NCBI GenBank assembly: GCA_963727415.1
Contig: CAVSGF010000001.1
Location: 62,001 to 126,000, forward strand
Length of the DNA stretch: 64,000 bases
Direction of reading: 5' to 3'
From: DASQPR01 sp963727415
Lineage (GTDB): Bacteria; Actinomycetota; Actinomycetes; Mycobacteriales; Micromonosporaceae
Below, piece by piece: positions 18,397-25,833 of this stretch. The number at the start of each line of letters is the position of its first letter. Within the stretch, counting starts at the first letter, position 1. The position numbers and the translations under genes were made by a program. The notes below the pieces were generated by a model. It did no database searches and was not told the origin of the DNA. It saw only the letters and a list, made by a program, of their open reading frames with translations.

Positions 18397-18569
18397 TCAG
18401 ATCGCTTCGAGATCGATCTCCACATCGAACGGCACGTCGGTCCTGATCACGCGAGCGAAGCGCCGTTGTCCCGGTACTGCCCGGACGCGTCGTCGAGAAC
18501 GTAGGAGTCGTACTGCTCAGCGGCGACAATCTCGCGCATCCACGCGGGAGCGATCGTGTCAGCGGTCAC
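18397..18569 (-). pseudogene. Remnant of an Uma2-family nuclease gene (C-terminal fragment)
   Basis: Reading the minus strand from a GTG at 18569 gives a stretch containing Y-V-L-D-D-A-S-G-Q-Y-R-D-N-G. After one frame change near 18445 it continues as T-D-V-P-F-D-V-E-I-D-L-E-A-I and a stop. The paired Y-x-L-D-x-x-x-x-x-Y-R and P-F-x-V-x-I-D-L pattern is how Uma2 (DUF820) proteins end. The rest of the gene, including the catalytic core, is absent. It sits between ispD and ispF, which are normally adjacent, so it looks like a leftover of an insertion. The family call rests on a short match and is tentative. Confidence 0.35.
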
Positions 18570-18620
18570 CGTGACACCGTCCGGTTCGGCGCGATGACGA
18601 CGAGCCGAGCGTAACGCCTC

Positions 18621-19319
18621 TCAATCCTTTCGCATGCCGGCGAGGACGGCCTCGGCAACGGCAAGGTCGAACGGCCGGGTGATCTTCAGGGCGCGATCAT
18701 CGCCGGGCACCGTGTCGACCCGTACCCCCATGGCCTCGACCATCCCCGCGTCGTCGGTGTGGTCGGCGGCGGCGCCGGCGTGCGCGGCGGCAAGCACTTC
18801 GCGCCGGAAGCCCTGGGGCGTCTGAACGGCTCGCAGCACCGATCGATCGACGGTCTCGGTGACCGTACCGGCCGAGTTGACGCGTTTGATGGTGTCGGCG
18901 ACCGGCAATACCGGTATGACCGCGGCCGAACCGTCGCGAAGCGCCGCCGCCACGGCCTCCACCAGCGCGGGTGGCGCCAGAGCGCGGGCAGCGTCGTGCA
19001 CCAGCACCAGGTCGAACCCGGACGGTACGGCCGAGAGGGCTCGCGCCACCGATGCCTGCCGGGTATCGCCGCCGGCCACGACGGTTACCCGACCGAACGC
19101 GGCCAGCAGCGATCGCACCGAGTCGACATCGCCAGGTGGAGCGGCCACGACAATGGCGCCGGTAGACGGAGCGGTCGCGAGATTGCGGACAGCGTGCACA
19201 AGCAACGGCTCGCCCGCCAGCGCGCGAAGGGCCTTCGGGCCGCCCGGCCCGAGGCGCACTCCCATGCCCGCTGCCGGAACGAGGATCGCGACGTCACCAA
19301 GCGCACTGCGCGCGGTCAC
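18621..19319 (-). CDS. ispD: 2-C-methyl-D-erythritol 4-phosphate cytidylyltransferase
   Basis: Transfers CMP to MEP in the MEP pathway. The 232-residue nucleotidyltransferase has the N-terminal V-P-A-A-G-M-G-V-R-L-G loop, GGDTRQASVARAL, LVHDAARAL, and the closing VPGDDRALKITRPFDLAVAE. The start is a GTG at 19319, 42 bp after carD. The carD-ispD-ispF order is a common actinobacterial arrangement. Confidence 0.96.
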   Translation of the reverse strand: MTARSALGDVAILVPAAGMGVRLGPGGPKALRALAGEPLLVHAVRNLATAPSTGAIVVAAPPGDVDSVRSLLAAFGRVTVVAGGDTRQASVARALSAVPSGFDLVLVHDAARALAPPALVEAVAAALRDGSAAVIPVLPVADTIKRVNSAGTVTETVDRSVLRAVQTPQGFRREVLAAAHAGAAADHTDDAGMVEAMGVRVDTVPGDDRALKITRPFDLAVAEAVLAGMRKD

Positions 19320-19361
19320 GTCGCGATCCTCGTTATTCGTGTTGACGGCCCGGCTGCCGGA

Positions 19362-19847
19362 TCAGGCCTCGGTGAGAACCTTGTCGAGCAACATCTCCGC
19401 CTCGTCCTTCGTGCTGCGCTCGGCAAGCGCAACCTCGCCGACGAGAATGTCACGCGCCTTGGCCAGCATCCGCTTCTCGCCAGCCGACAGGCCACGCTCA
19501 CGCTCCCGGCGCCACAGGTCTCGAACGACCTCGGCGACCTTGAGCGGATTGCCCGACGCGAGCTTCTCCAGGTTTGCCTTGTAACGTCGCGACCAGTTGG
19601 TCGGCTCCTCGGTATGCGGTGCCCGGAGCACGTCGAAGACCTTGCTCAGGCCTTCTTCGCCGACGACCTCGCGAACGCCGACAATTTCAGCGTTTTCCGC
19701 GGGCACGCGTACGGTCAAATCTCCCTGGGCGACCCGCAGCACCAGATACTGCTTTTCCTCGCCCTTAATGATCCGCGTCTCGATTGCCTCGATGAGTGCG
19801 GCCCCGTGGTGGGGGTAGACAACGGTCTCGCCGACACTGAAAACCAT
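19362..19847 (-). CDS. carD: CarD-family transcriptional regulator (RNA polymerase-binding)
   Basis: CarD binds the RNA polymerase beta subunit and stabilises open promoter complexes, notably at rRNA promoters. I start it at ATG 19847 (161 residues), giving the usual MVFSVGETVVYPHHGAA; an upstream in-frame extension is unlikely. The N-terminal RNAP-interaction domain and the C-terminal helical DNA-binding part, with a W-S-R-R-Y-K-A-N segment and L-W-R-R-E-R-E-R-G-L-S-A-G-E-K, are complete. It leads the ispD-ispF cluster. Confidence 0.96.
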   Translation of the reverse strand: MVFSVGETVVYPHHGAALIEAIETRIIKGEEKQYLVLRVAQGDLTVRVPAENAEIVGVREVVGEEGLSKVFDVLRAPHTEEPTNWSRRYKANLEKLASGNPLKVAEVVRDLWRRERERGLSAGEKRMLAKARDILVGEVALAERSTKDEAEMLLDKVLTEA

Positions 19848-20189
19848 AGGTTCGAAGCCCCTTTCGCTGTGTCTAGGGTAACACGGAGCAACCATGCCCG
19901 CCCACCCAGACTGTCCGCATTAGCGCTGCTCACACCGCTTGCGGGCATAGCATTGCCGGCTTGACATCGCGCGCGACTCATGCATCACTACCGATGGTAA
20001 CTGGCCCATGACTGGCCCGTGACCTGCCATTACGGCAACGGAGGAAATGTCCGTTAACAGTGTTCTGGCAACCGACTTGTCAAGCATCGTTCATCTTCCG
20101 CCCGGATAGATCGCATGACAACGTTCCGGGTCGACCCTGGCATCTGGTCCGGCAATGGAGGAAAGTTAAGGGAAGGCGAGGAGATTGCT
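19848..20189. other. Divergent intergenic region between carD and a membrane-protein gene
   Basis: These 342 bp hold promoters for both flanking genes but no gene that I can see. Visible elements are an 8-bp inverted repeat (ATGCCCGC at 19894-19901, GCGGGCAT at 19941-19948), a consensus-like TTGACA at 19961-19966 without a good -10, and an 11-bp direct repeat (ACTGGCCCATG / ACTGGCCCGTG) at 20000-20021. Confidence 0.5.
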
Positions 20190-20936
20190 ATGGGGTCGAT
20201 GCGCGGAGGAGACGGCGACGGTCGACCGCCGCCGGACGACGGGGGGCTGCCCGACTTCCCGCCCGAATGGGGCGTCGTGGTAATCCCCGATGATCTTACC
20301 GAGCTTGATCGAGAGACCGCGGCACTGCAGCGGGAGCGGCGGCGCAATGCCCGGCGGGCCAAGTGGCGCCGGCGTCTCGGGCTTCCGGCGGCAACCCCGG
20401 CCAATGGTGAGAACCCACCGGTCGGCATTCCGTTGCTGATCATGTCGATCGCGATCATTGCCGCCCTCACCAGCCTGTTCGCGATCACCCTGACGAACCG
20501 CGGCAGCCCGGCCGCGCAGCAGACGCCGCCGGCCGCGCAGACCGAGACCGCCCCGCAGATGATCGATTTGGCTCTTACCGACGCGACCGGCGACAGGGTC
20601 CAACTCCGCGACAACCTGCCCGCCGTCATCCTGCTACTCGACGGCTGCGCCTGCGAGCAACTGATCCGCGACACGGTCGCGGCGGCGGCGCCAACGGTTA
20701 CGGTGATCGCCGTCGACCGGACCGCTCCAGCGCTGCCGTTCGGCGTCACGGCGACCGCGCTCGCCGATCCGGAGCAGGCGCTCCTCGCGACTTACGCCGA
20801 TGGCCCGGACCGCGGCGCTGCGCCGGCCGGAGTGCCGACCGCCGTACTGGTCGACTCGGACGGCACCGTTACCAAGACCGCCAGCCCGGCCAACGCCGTG
20901 ACAGCGTTCAGCGCCGCGCTATCCACGCTGCGCTAG
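20190..20936 (+). CDS. Single-pass membrane protein with thioredoxin-like outer domain
   Basis: I start it at ATG 20190, which has GGCGAGGAG upstream, giving 248 residues. An acidic N-terminus contains L-P-D-F-P-P-E-W-G-V-V-V-I-P-D-D. A basic stretch and a membrane helix at about 78-100 follow. The outer domain (about 120-248) resembles a thioredoxin/peroxiredoxin-like fold: A-V-I-L-L-L-D-G-C-A-C-E occupies the position of a C-x-x-C-type active site but as C-A-C, and a conserved-looking G-V-P-T-A-V-L-V-D-S-D-G segment (cis-Pro loop type) follows. Redox activity is therefore uncertain. It converges with the PKS operon across a small hairpin. Confidence 0.65.
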   Translation: MGSMRGGDGDGRPPPDDGGLPDFPPEWGVVVIPDDLTELDRETAALQRERRRNARRAKWRRRLGLPAATPANGENPPVGIPLLIMSIAIIAALTSLFAITLTNRGSPAAQQTPPAAQTETAPQMIDLALTDATGDRVQLRDNLPAVILLLDGCACEQLIRDTVAAAAPTVTVIAVDRTAPALPFGVTATALADPEQALLATYADGPDRGAAPAGVPTAVLVDSDGTVTKTASPANAVTAFSAALSTLR

Positions 20937-20951
20937 TTCTTACCTGATCTT

Positions 20952-20970
20952 GGTGACCTGGTTGGTCACC
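20952..20970. terminator. Small hairpin between convergent genes
   Basis: GGTGACC and GGTCACC form a perfect 7-bp stem around a TGGTT loop, 16 bp after the membrane-protein stop and 31 bp from the PKS stop. A weaker GCCGG/CCGGC stem follows at about 20983-20999. They probably act as terminators for one or both strands. Confidence 0.45.
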
Positions 20971-21001
20971 GCCATCCTGGGGGCGCCGGATCTACCGGCC
21001 C

Positions 21002-22033
21002 CTAGCTGGTGAGCAGCACGGCGTACAAGGTGAGCCCAGGCCCGAAGGCCAGCATCACCACGGTCCGGGGCGGCCGCGGCTGGCGGCGCAACTCGTCCAG
21101 GATCATCAGGACGGTCGACGACGAGCAGTTGCCGTGCTCTGAAAGCACCGTCCGGGACGCCGACAAGGCGCCGTCGGGCAGGTCCAGCTCTCGATGCACG
21201 ACATCGAGGATTCTCGGGCCGCCAGGGTGCACCGCCCACCCGCCGACGTCGCCACGGGCCAGGCCGTGCCGCCTCAGCAGGTCGTCAACGAGTGACGCGA
21301 CGTGGCCGGCGAGCACGTCCGGCACCCGGGGCGACAGCCCCATCCGGAAGCCGAGGTCGGTGACGTCCCACGTCATGTGGTCAACGGCCGACACATCGGT
21401 CACCGAGGCCACCCCGGCGATCCGGTATCCGACCGGCTCCGGGCGTACCACCACGGCGGCGGCCGCGTCGGCAAACAGCGCATGCGACACGATCTGCTCG
21501 GCATCGGCGGTCGGCGGCTGGACGTGAAGGCTGGTCAGTTCGACACAGAGCAGTACGGCCGGGCGACCCCGCGCGGCCACGAAGTCACTCGCCACGCCCA
21601 GCCCGGGCAGGGCGGCGTAACAGCCCATATGTCCGATGAACAGACGCTGCGTGCCGGGCGACATGTCCAGGTCCCGGGCCAGCAGGATGTCGAGCCCAGG
21701 AGTCGCGTACCCGGTGCATGAGCAGACCGCGAACAGCCCGACCTCGGCCGGGGCCAGCCCGGCGGCATCCAGGGCATCAGCGACCGCGGCCTTACCAAGA
21801 GGCATCGCCTCGATCAGGTACCGTTCCATCCGCCGTGACGTCGGCCAGCGGCTCGCGTCTTCGAGGGCCGGGTTGACCGCGGCGTGGCGGTGGCTCACCC
21901 CAGCGTTGCGAAAGATCCGCTGCGCCACGGCCCGCGCAACGCCCGTGTAGTGGCCGGCGAAGAAGCCGTCCCACAGCTCCTGCTGGGTGCTCGACGGCGG
22001 GTAGGCGGTACCGATCCCGGCCAGGCTCACCAT
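21002..22033 (-). CDS. Type III polyketide synthase (chalcone/alkylresorcinol synthase family)
   Basis: This is a 343-residue thiolase-fold homodimeric synthase that condenses malonyl-CoA units on a starter acyl-CoA. The catalytic triad is intact: Cys in GHMGCYAALPG (about residue 137), His in WAVHPGGP, Asn in EHGNCSSST. The closing G-F-G-P-G-L-T loop appears as F-G-P-G-L-T. The product cannot be predicted from sequence. The neighbours (oxidoreductase, methyltransferase, UbiA prenyltransferase) fit an alkylresorcinol or quinone-type phenolic lipid. Its start overlaps the end of the acyl-CoA-dehydrogenase-like gene. Confidence 0.92.
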   Translation of the reverse strand: MVSLAGIGTAYPPSSTQQELWDGFFAGHYTGVARAVAQRIFRNAGVSHRHAAVNPALEDASRWPTSRRMERYLIEAMPLGKAAVADALDAAGLAPAEVGLFAVCSCTGYATPGLDILLARDLDMSPGTQRLFIGHMGCYAALPGLGVASDFVAARGRPAVLLCVELTSLHVQPPTADAEQIVSHALFADAAAAVVVRPEPVGYRIAGVASVTDVSAVDHMTWDVTDLGFRMGLSPRVPDVLAGHVASLVDDLLRRHGLARGDVGGWAVHPGGPRILDVVHRELDLPDGALSASRTVLSEHGNCSSSTVLMILDELRRQPRPPRTVVMLAFGPGLTLYAVLLTS

Positions 22034-23193
22034 CGCGGCGCCGAGCCGTCCGAGTCCGGGTCACCGCCGAGCGCCGCGATACCGAGCCAGTCGGCGCACA
22101 CGTCCGACGTGGCCGGTTGAAGCGCGCCGCATCGCGCGTCCCGGAACAGCCGCTCAAGCGGGTTGCCGCGCCGGGTTGCCGATGTCCCGGCGGCGGCCAG
22201 CATCGACGCCGCGACATCGGCCGCCGTGTCGCCGGCCAGCAGTTTCGCCCGCCACACCCACCGGTTGGTATCGGCGGCACCCGGGTCGGAGTCGACCCGG
22301 CGGGCCGCCTCGGTCACCGCCAGCCGGGCCGCCGCCACCGCGGCGTCCGCGCGGCCGAGGCGGGATCGTACCGCCGGCAGGTGCCCCAGCCCTCGCCCGG
22401 TTATGTGCTCGACGGCGGCGTCGATGGCGGCCTGCGCGACTCCTACATAGACGGCCGCGTAGCTGGCGACCAACCAATGCGGCATCAGCTGGGCGAACCA
22501 CAGCGCCAGCCCTTCCACACCGCCCAGCAGGCAGGTCGCCGGAACCTCGGCGTCGATGTGCAGATCGTGCGAGCCGGTCGCGCGCATACCCATCGAGTCC
22601 CATGTGGACTCCACGCTCAGACCGACAGTGGCGGCCGGAACCAGGAACTGGGAGACCACCGACTGGTCGTCGGCCGCACGCGCCGCGATGAGGTACGCGT
22701 CGGCGTACCCGGCCCCGGACACGAACGTCTTGGTGCCCTTGATCTGGATCGTGTCACCGTCGCGAACGTATGCGGTGGCCAGCGCGGACAGCCGCGATCC
22801 GGCGCCTCGCTCGCTCATCGCGACGGCGTAGAACGACCCCGCTGCCGCGCTGCGAAGGACCTGGTCGCGAGCGGCGAAAAACTCCGGCGGCACGCCGAGC
22901 GCCTCGGCCATCGTCTCCGGAATCCCGGCCAGCGCACCGGTGACCGAGGCGTGCATGTTGAACACCAGGGCGGTCGCGGCGTTGCCTCGTGCGAGTTCGA
23001 ACGCCACGTCGGCGTATTCGCCGAACGTCGCGCCGAGGCCGCCAAGTCGTTCCGGAACCATCAGCCCCATCAGGCCGGCGTCGCGCAGACCGGCGAAGTC
23101 GTCGACCGGAAACGACCCGTCCCGGTCATGGCCGGCGGCCCGCCCCGCGAAGCGCGGGGCGATGCGGCGGGCTCGCGCCACGGCATCGCTCAT
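22027..23193 (-). CDS. Acyl-CoA dehydrogenase-fold flavoprotein in the PKS operon
   Basis: The 388-residue protein has the three-part ACAD fold. The N-terminal helical domain contains G-L-M-G-L-M-V-P-E-R-L-G-G-L-G-A. The middle beta domain has Y-A-V-A-M-S-E-R-G-A-G-S and K-G-T-K-T-F-V-S-G-A-G-Y-A-D. The C-terminal helical domain ends with FRDARCGALQPATSD. The usual Y-E-G-T catalytic-base region is not recognisable, and the ending is closer to flavin monooxygenases of the HsaA/DszC type. It may hydroxylate the polyketide ring rather than desaturate an acyl-CoA. It overlaps both neighbours by a few bases, so it belongs to one operon with the methyltransferase and PKS. Confidence 0.82.
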   Translation of the reverse strand: MSDAVARARRIAPRFAGRAAGHDRDGSFPVDDFAGLRDAGLMGLMVPERLGGLGATFGEYADVAFELARGNAATALVFNMHASVTGALAGIPETMAEALGVPPEFFAARDQVLRSAAAGSFYAVAMSERGAGSRLSALATAYVRDGDTIQIKGTKTFVSGAGYADAYLIAARAADDQSVVSQFLVPAATVGLSVESTWDSMGMRATGSHDLHIDAEVPATCLLGGVEGLALWFAQLMPHWLVASYAAVYVGVAQAAIDAAVEHITGRGLGHLPAVRSRLGRADAAVAAARLAVTEAARRVDSDPGAADTNRWVWRAKLLAGDTAADVAASMLAAAGTSATRRGNPLERLFRDARCGALQPATSDVCADWLGIAALGGDPDSDGSAPRW

Positions 23194-23903
23194 CAGATCT
23201 CCTTAATGCCGTGCCCCTGGTAGAGCACGGCGGTTGAGAAGGTGGGCACCATGGCCACCTCGCCTCGGTGAGTGGCCAGCCATCGCAGCATCGGTCCCAG
23301 CGCCGGGCGCATACCCCTGGTTACAAGCTTCACGCCGTGGGCAGCGAACTCGTTCACCAAGGCACGGCGGTCGACGAACAGGTCCGGATCGTGGATCCCA
23401 CGCGGTGCCCCGCCGTGGAACCGCTCGGCGACGGTCACCGCCACGAAGCGAGCCACCGCGGTGGAGTTCAGCGTGTCCAGCACGACCAGGCCACCGGGGC
23501 GCAAGATCCGGCACGCCTCGGCGACCACGCCCGGCATATCCGCGACATGCTCCAGAATCTCGCCCGCGCTCACCACGTCAGCGACGCGGTCACCGAGGGG
23601 CAGCCGGACCGCGTCCGCCTGGGCCGGGAGCACGCCGTGATCGCGAGCCTGGGTGATCGCACTGTAGGTCAGATCGACACCGACATGGTGGTAGCCCTTA
23701 CCGCGCACGTGCGGCGCCAGCAGGCCGGCTCCGCAGCCGATATCGACCAGCATCGCGCCGGGCCGTCCGGCCGGCGGGACCAGCCGGCCACGAGCCCGGG
23801 CAATCCAATGCAGCATGGCGAAGACACCATCCGGCCGCCACCATTCGTCAACCAGGTCGTCGTACTGACCCGGATCGTTTCGAGGCCGCGCCAGCTCTCG
23901 CAC
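23193..23903 (-). CDS. SAM-dependent methyltransferase (UbiG-like) in the PKS operon
   Basis: The 236-residue class I methyltransferase starts at a GTG. The SAM-binding LVDIGCGAGLLAPHV motif, acidic G-V-D-L-T-Y and the post-I A-D-V-V-S-A-G-E-I-L-E-H-V region match the UbiG/Coq3 O-methyltransferase group. An O-methylation of a phenolic or quinol ring is the obvious role in this operon. Its TGA overlaps the next ATG (TGATG). The promoter must lie in the 59-bp gap shared with the divergent UbiA gene. Confidence 0.87.
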   Translation of the reverse strand: MRELARPRNDPGQYDDLVDEWWRPDGVFAMLHWIARARGRLVPPAGRPGAMLVDIGCGAGLLAPHVRGKGYHHVGVDLTYSAITQARDHGVLPAQADAVRLPLGDRVADVVSAGEILEHVADMPGVVAEACRILRPGGLVVLDTLNSTAVARFVAVTVAERFHGGAPRGIHDPDLFVDRRALVNEFAAHGVKLVTRGMRPALGPMLRWLATHRGEVAMVPTFSTAVLYQGHGIKEI

Positions 23904-23962
23904 GCGCTAAAGGGTTTCACGAAAGCGGCGCCGGTGCCCAGCTTCTGGCGGAGTACACGCCG

Positions 23963-24805
23963 ATGGTCAACACTTTTCATGTGCGTACCGCAGCGATCGG
24001 CGGCCTGGCCCGAGCCTGCCACCCGGAGCCAACCGCCGCCGTGACCATCGGCTCGTGCGTGCTCGCCGTGGCTCTCGGCTGCACCGCGGGGGCGGTCGTG
24101 GTGGTCGGTGCCACGGTGCTCGCCAGCCAGCTCGCGGTCGGCTGGATGAATGACTGGCTGGACGCCGATCGGGACCGATCGGTGGGGCGGCCGGACAAGC
24201 CGGTGGCCCGCGGTGCCGTCAGCCGCCGTACCGTTGGTGCCGCCGCCGTGGTCGCCGCCCTGGCGGTGCCCATGATCGGCAGCTGGAGCGGGCGGGCCGC
24301 GGCGATCGTGATCACGGTCGGCTTGATCTCCGGCCTGGCGTACAACTGGCCGCTCAAGTTCACCGGCCTGTCGGTACTGCCGTACATGGTCTCGTTCGGC
24401 TGCCTGGCGGCCTTCGTGGCGTTGAGCCGGACCGGGGCGCCGGCACCACCCTGGTGGCTGGTGGCGGCGGGTGCCACGCTCGGCGGCGGCGCACACTTCG
24501 TCAATGTGCTGCCCGATCTCGACGACGATCGGCGAACCGGGGTTCGCGGACTGCCGCACCGGATCGGCCGGGCCCGGTCGGTATGGGCCGCGGCGGTCCT
24601 GCTGCTGGTCGCGACCGGGCTGCTGGCGGTCGCGCCGCACGGACCATCGGTGGCGGCCGTGGCGACCCTGATCGCGGCCGGCGGCATCCTCGGATACGGC
24701 CTTCTCCGGGGCCGTCGGCCCGGCTCCCGGGCCCCGTTTCGTTCGGTGCTGGTGGTGGCACTCCTCGATGTCGTACTGCTGGTCGTCATCGGGGCGCGCC
24801 ACTGA
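23963..24805 (+). CDS. UbiA-family prenyltransferase
   Basis: This is a 280-residue integral membrane protein with about eight helices. Both Asp-rich prenyl-diphosphate/Mg sites are present: N-D-W-L-D-A-D-R-D near residue 61, followed by R-P-D-K-P-V-A-R-G, and N-V-L-P-D-L-D-D-D near 185. It has a GGCGGAG site before ATG 23963. The family attaches isoprenyl chains to aromatic rings or oxygens. Placement next to the type III PKS operon suggests prenylation of its product rather than menaquinone synthesis. Confidence 0.92.
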   Translation: MVNTFHVRTAAIGGLARACHPEPTAAVTIGSCVLAVALGCTAGAVVVVGATVLASQLAVGWMNDWLDADRDRSVGRPDKPVARGAVSRRTVGAAAVVAALAVPMIGSWSGRAAAIVITVGLISGLAYNWPLKFTGLSVLPYMVSFGCLAAFVALSRTGAPAPPWWLVAAGATLGGGAHFVNVLPDLDDDRRTGVRGLPHRIGRARSVWAAAVLLLVATGLLAVAPHGPSVAAVATLIAAGGILGYGLLRGRRPGSRAPFRSVLVVALLDVVLLVVIGARH

Positions 24806-24946
24806 CGCCGGGCCTGCCGATCTCGGTGCCGCGAGCCTGGATACCGGGCCGGAGGGTGATCACGACGGGTCCGGCGCAGGCCGGTTATTCCAGACCACTA
24901 CGCTGTAGCCCGGTTGGACCTTGAACGGACCTTGAGGAGGAGCGCC

Positions 24947-25654
24947 GTGTCGCGCTTTGCCGGAACCCACCGAGTCACGCGGATCGCCGCGGCGGCTGCC
25001 GGTGTTGCCGCGATCATGTTTGCGAGCGCCTGCGGTGCCGGCCAGGTCGCGGAGACCGCTAAGATCACTCCGGCCGTGCCGGGCGCCAGTGGATCGACTT
25101 CGGTCCCGGCCATGCCCGGCCAGCCGAGCAGTGCGGGCCAGATTCTGGTCCAGAACGCCACGTTCGCGTATTCCGGTGTCGCCGGGTATCCGGCCGGGAC
25201 CGCCGTACCGCTCAACCTGCGGATCATCAACAACAGCGGTTCGGATGTCCGGCTGACCGCCGTCACGGCCTCGTATACGACCGAAAGCGGCGCATCGAAG
25301 CCGCTCGGCACGGTCGAGCCGGCCGGTCGCGGCGCCCGGCCGGCACCGACGCCCACCAGCAGCGCCCCCGCCAGCCCCTCGCCGGCACCGACGCCCGCGC
25401 CGGTGTCCATCGATATCAAGATCCCAGCTAGGCAGATCGTCGAACTGGTCCCCGGAAGCGATCTCTACCTCCAGGTCAGCAACCTGGCCGAAGACTTCAC
25501 CCCGGGCCATTCGGCCGACCTGACGTTCACGTTCACCAACGCGTCCAGCTCGGCCGGGACGATCGACGATCTGGCGCTGGTCGGCGTGCCGATCGGGCCG
25601 CCGACGGCGCCGCCGTCGCGGACCGCGGTCGTGCTGCCGTCCAGTTCTGAGTAG
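24947..25654 (+). CDS. Secreted lipoprotein of unknown function
   Basis: I start it at GTG 24947, which follows GAGGAGG; this gives 235 residues. A classical lipoprotein signal has basic residues, an Ala-rich hydrophobic core and an A-S-A-C lipobox (Cys29). The mature part has a beta-sandwich look (L-N-L-R-I-I-N-N-S-G, L-T-F-T-F-T-N-A) interrupted by a Pro/Ala/Ser-rich insert near 125-150. It resembles copper-chaperone-like or DUF461-type lipoproteins in layout but lacks obvious Met/His metal ligands, so I give no function. Confidence 0.7.
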   Translation: MSRFAGTHRVTRIAAAAAGVAAIMFASACGAGQVAETAKITPAVPGASGSTSVPAMPGQPSSAGQILVQNATFAYSGVAGYPAGTAVPLNLRIINNSGSDVRLTAVTASYTTESGASKPLGTVEPAGRGARPAPTPTSSAPASPSPAPTPAPVSIDIKIPARQIVELVPGSDLYLQVSNLAEDFTPGHSADLTFTFTNASSSAGTIDDLALVGVPIGPPTAPPSRTAVVLPSSSE

Positions 25655-25710
25655 GAGCGCCCGAGTCACACCGCCCGTGGCGGTCCGGATCCGTCCGGGC
25701 CGCCACGCCG

Positions 25711-25800
25711 CGTTCTCGGGCGCCGTCGCGTTCTCGGGCGCCGTCGCGTTCTCGGGCGCCGTCGCGTTCTCGGGCGCCGTCGCGTTCTGGGGCGCCGTCG
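25711..25800. repeat. Five tandem copies of an 18-bp repeat upstream of radA
   Basis: The unit CGTTCTCGGGCGCCGTCG is repeated four times exactly and a fifth time with one change (TCTGGGG), then breaks off in a partial sixth copy. It fills the 179-bp gap between the lipoprotein and radA, ending about 34 bp before the radA start. It is a minisatellite-like array and likely to vary in copy number. It must overlap or adjoin the radA promoter. Confidence 0.9.
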
Positions 25801-25833
25801 CGTTCGGCGGAATCGTCGTATCGCTCGGCTACC

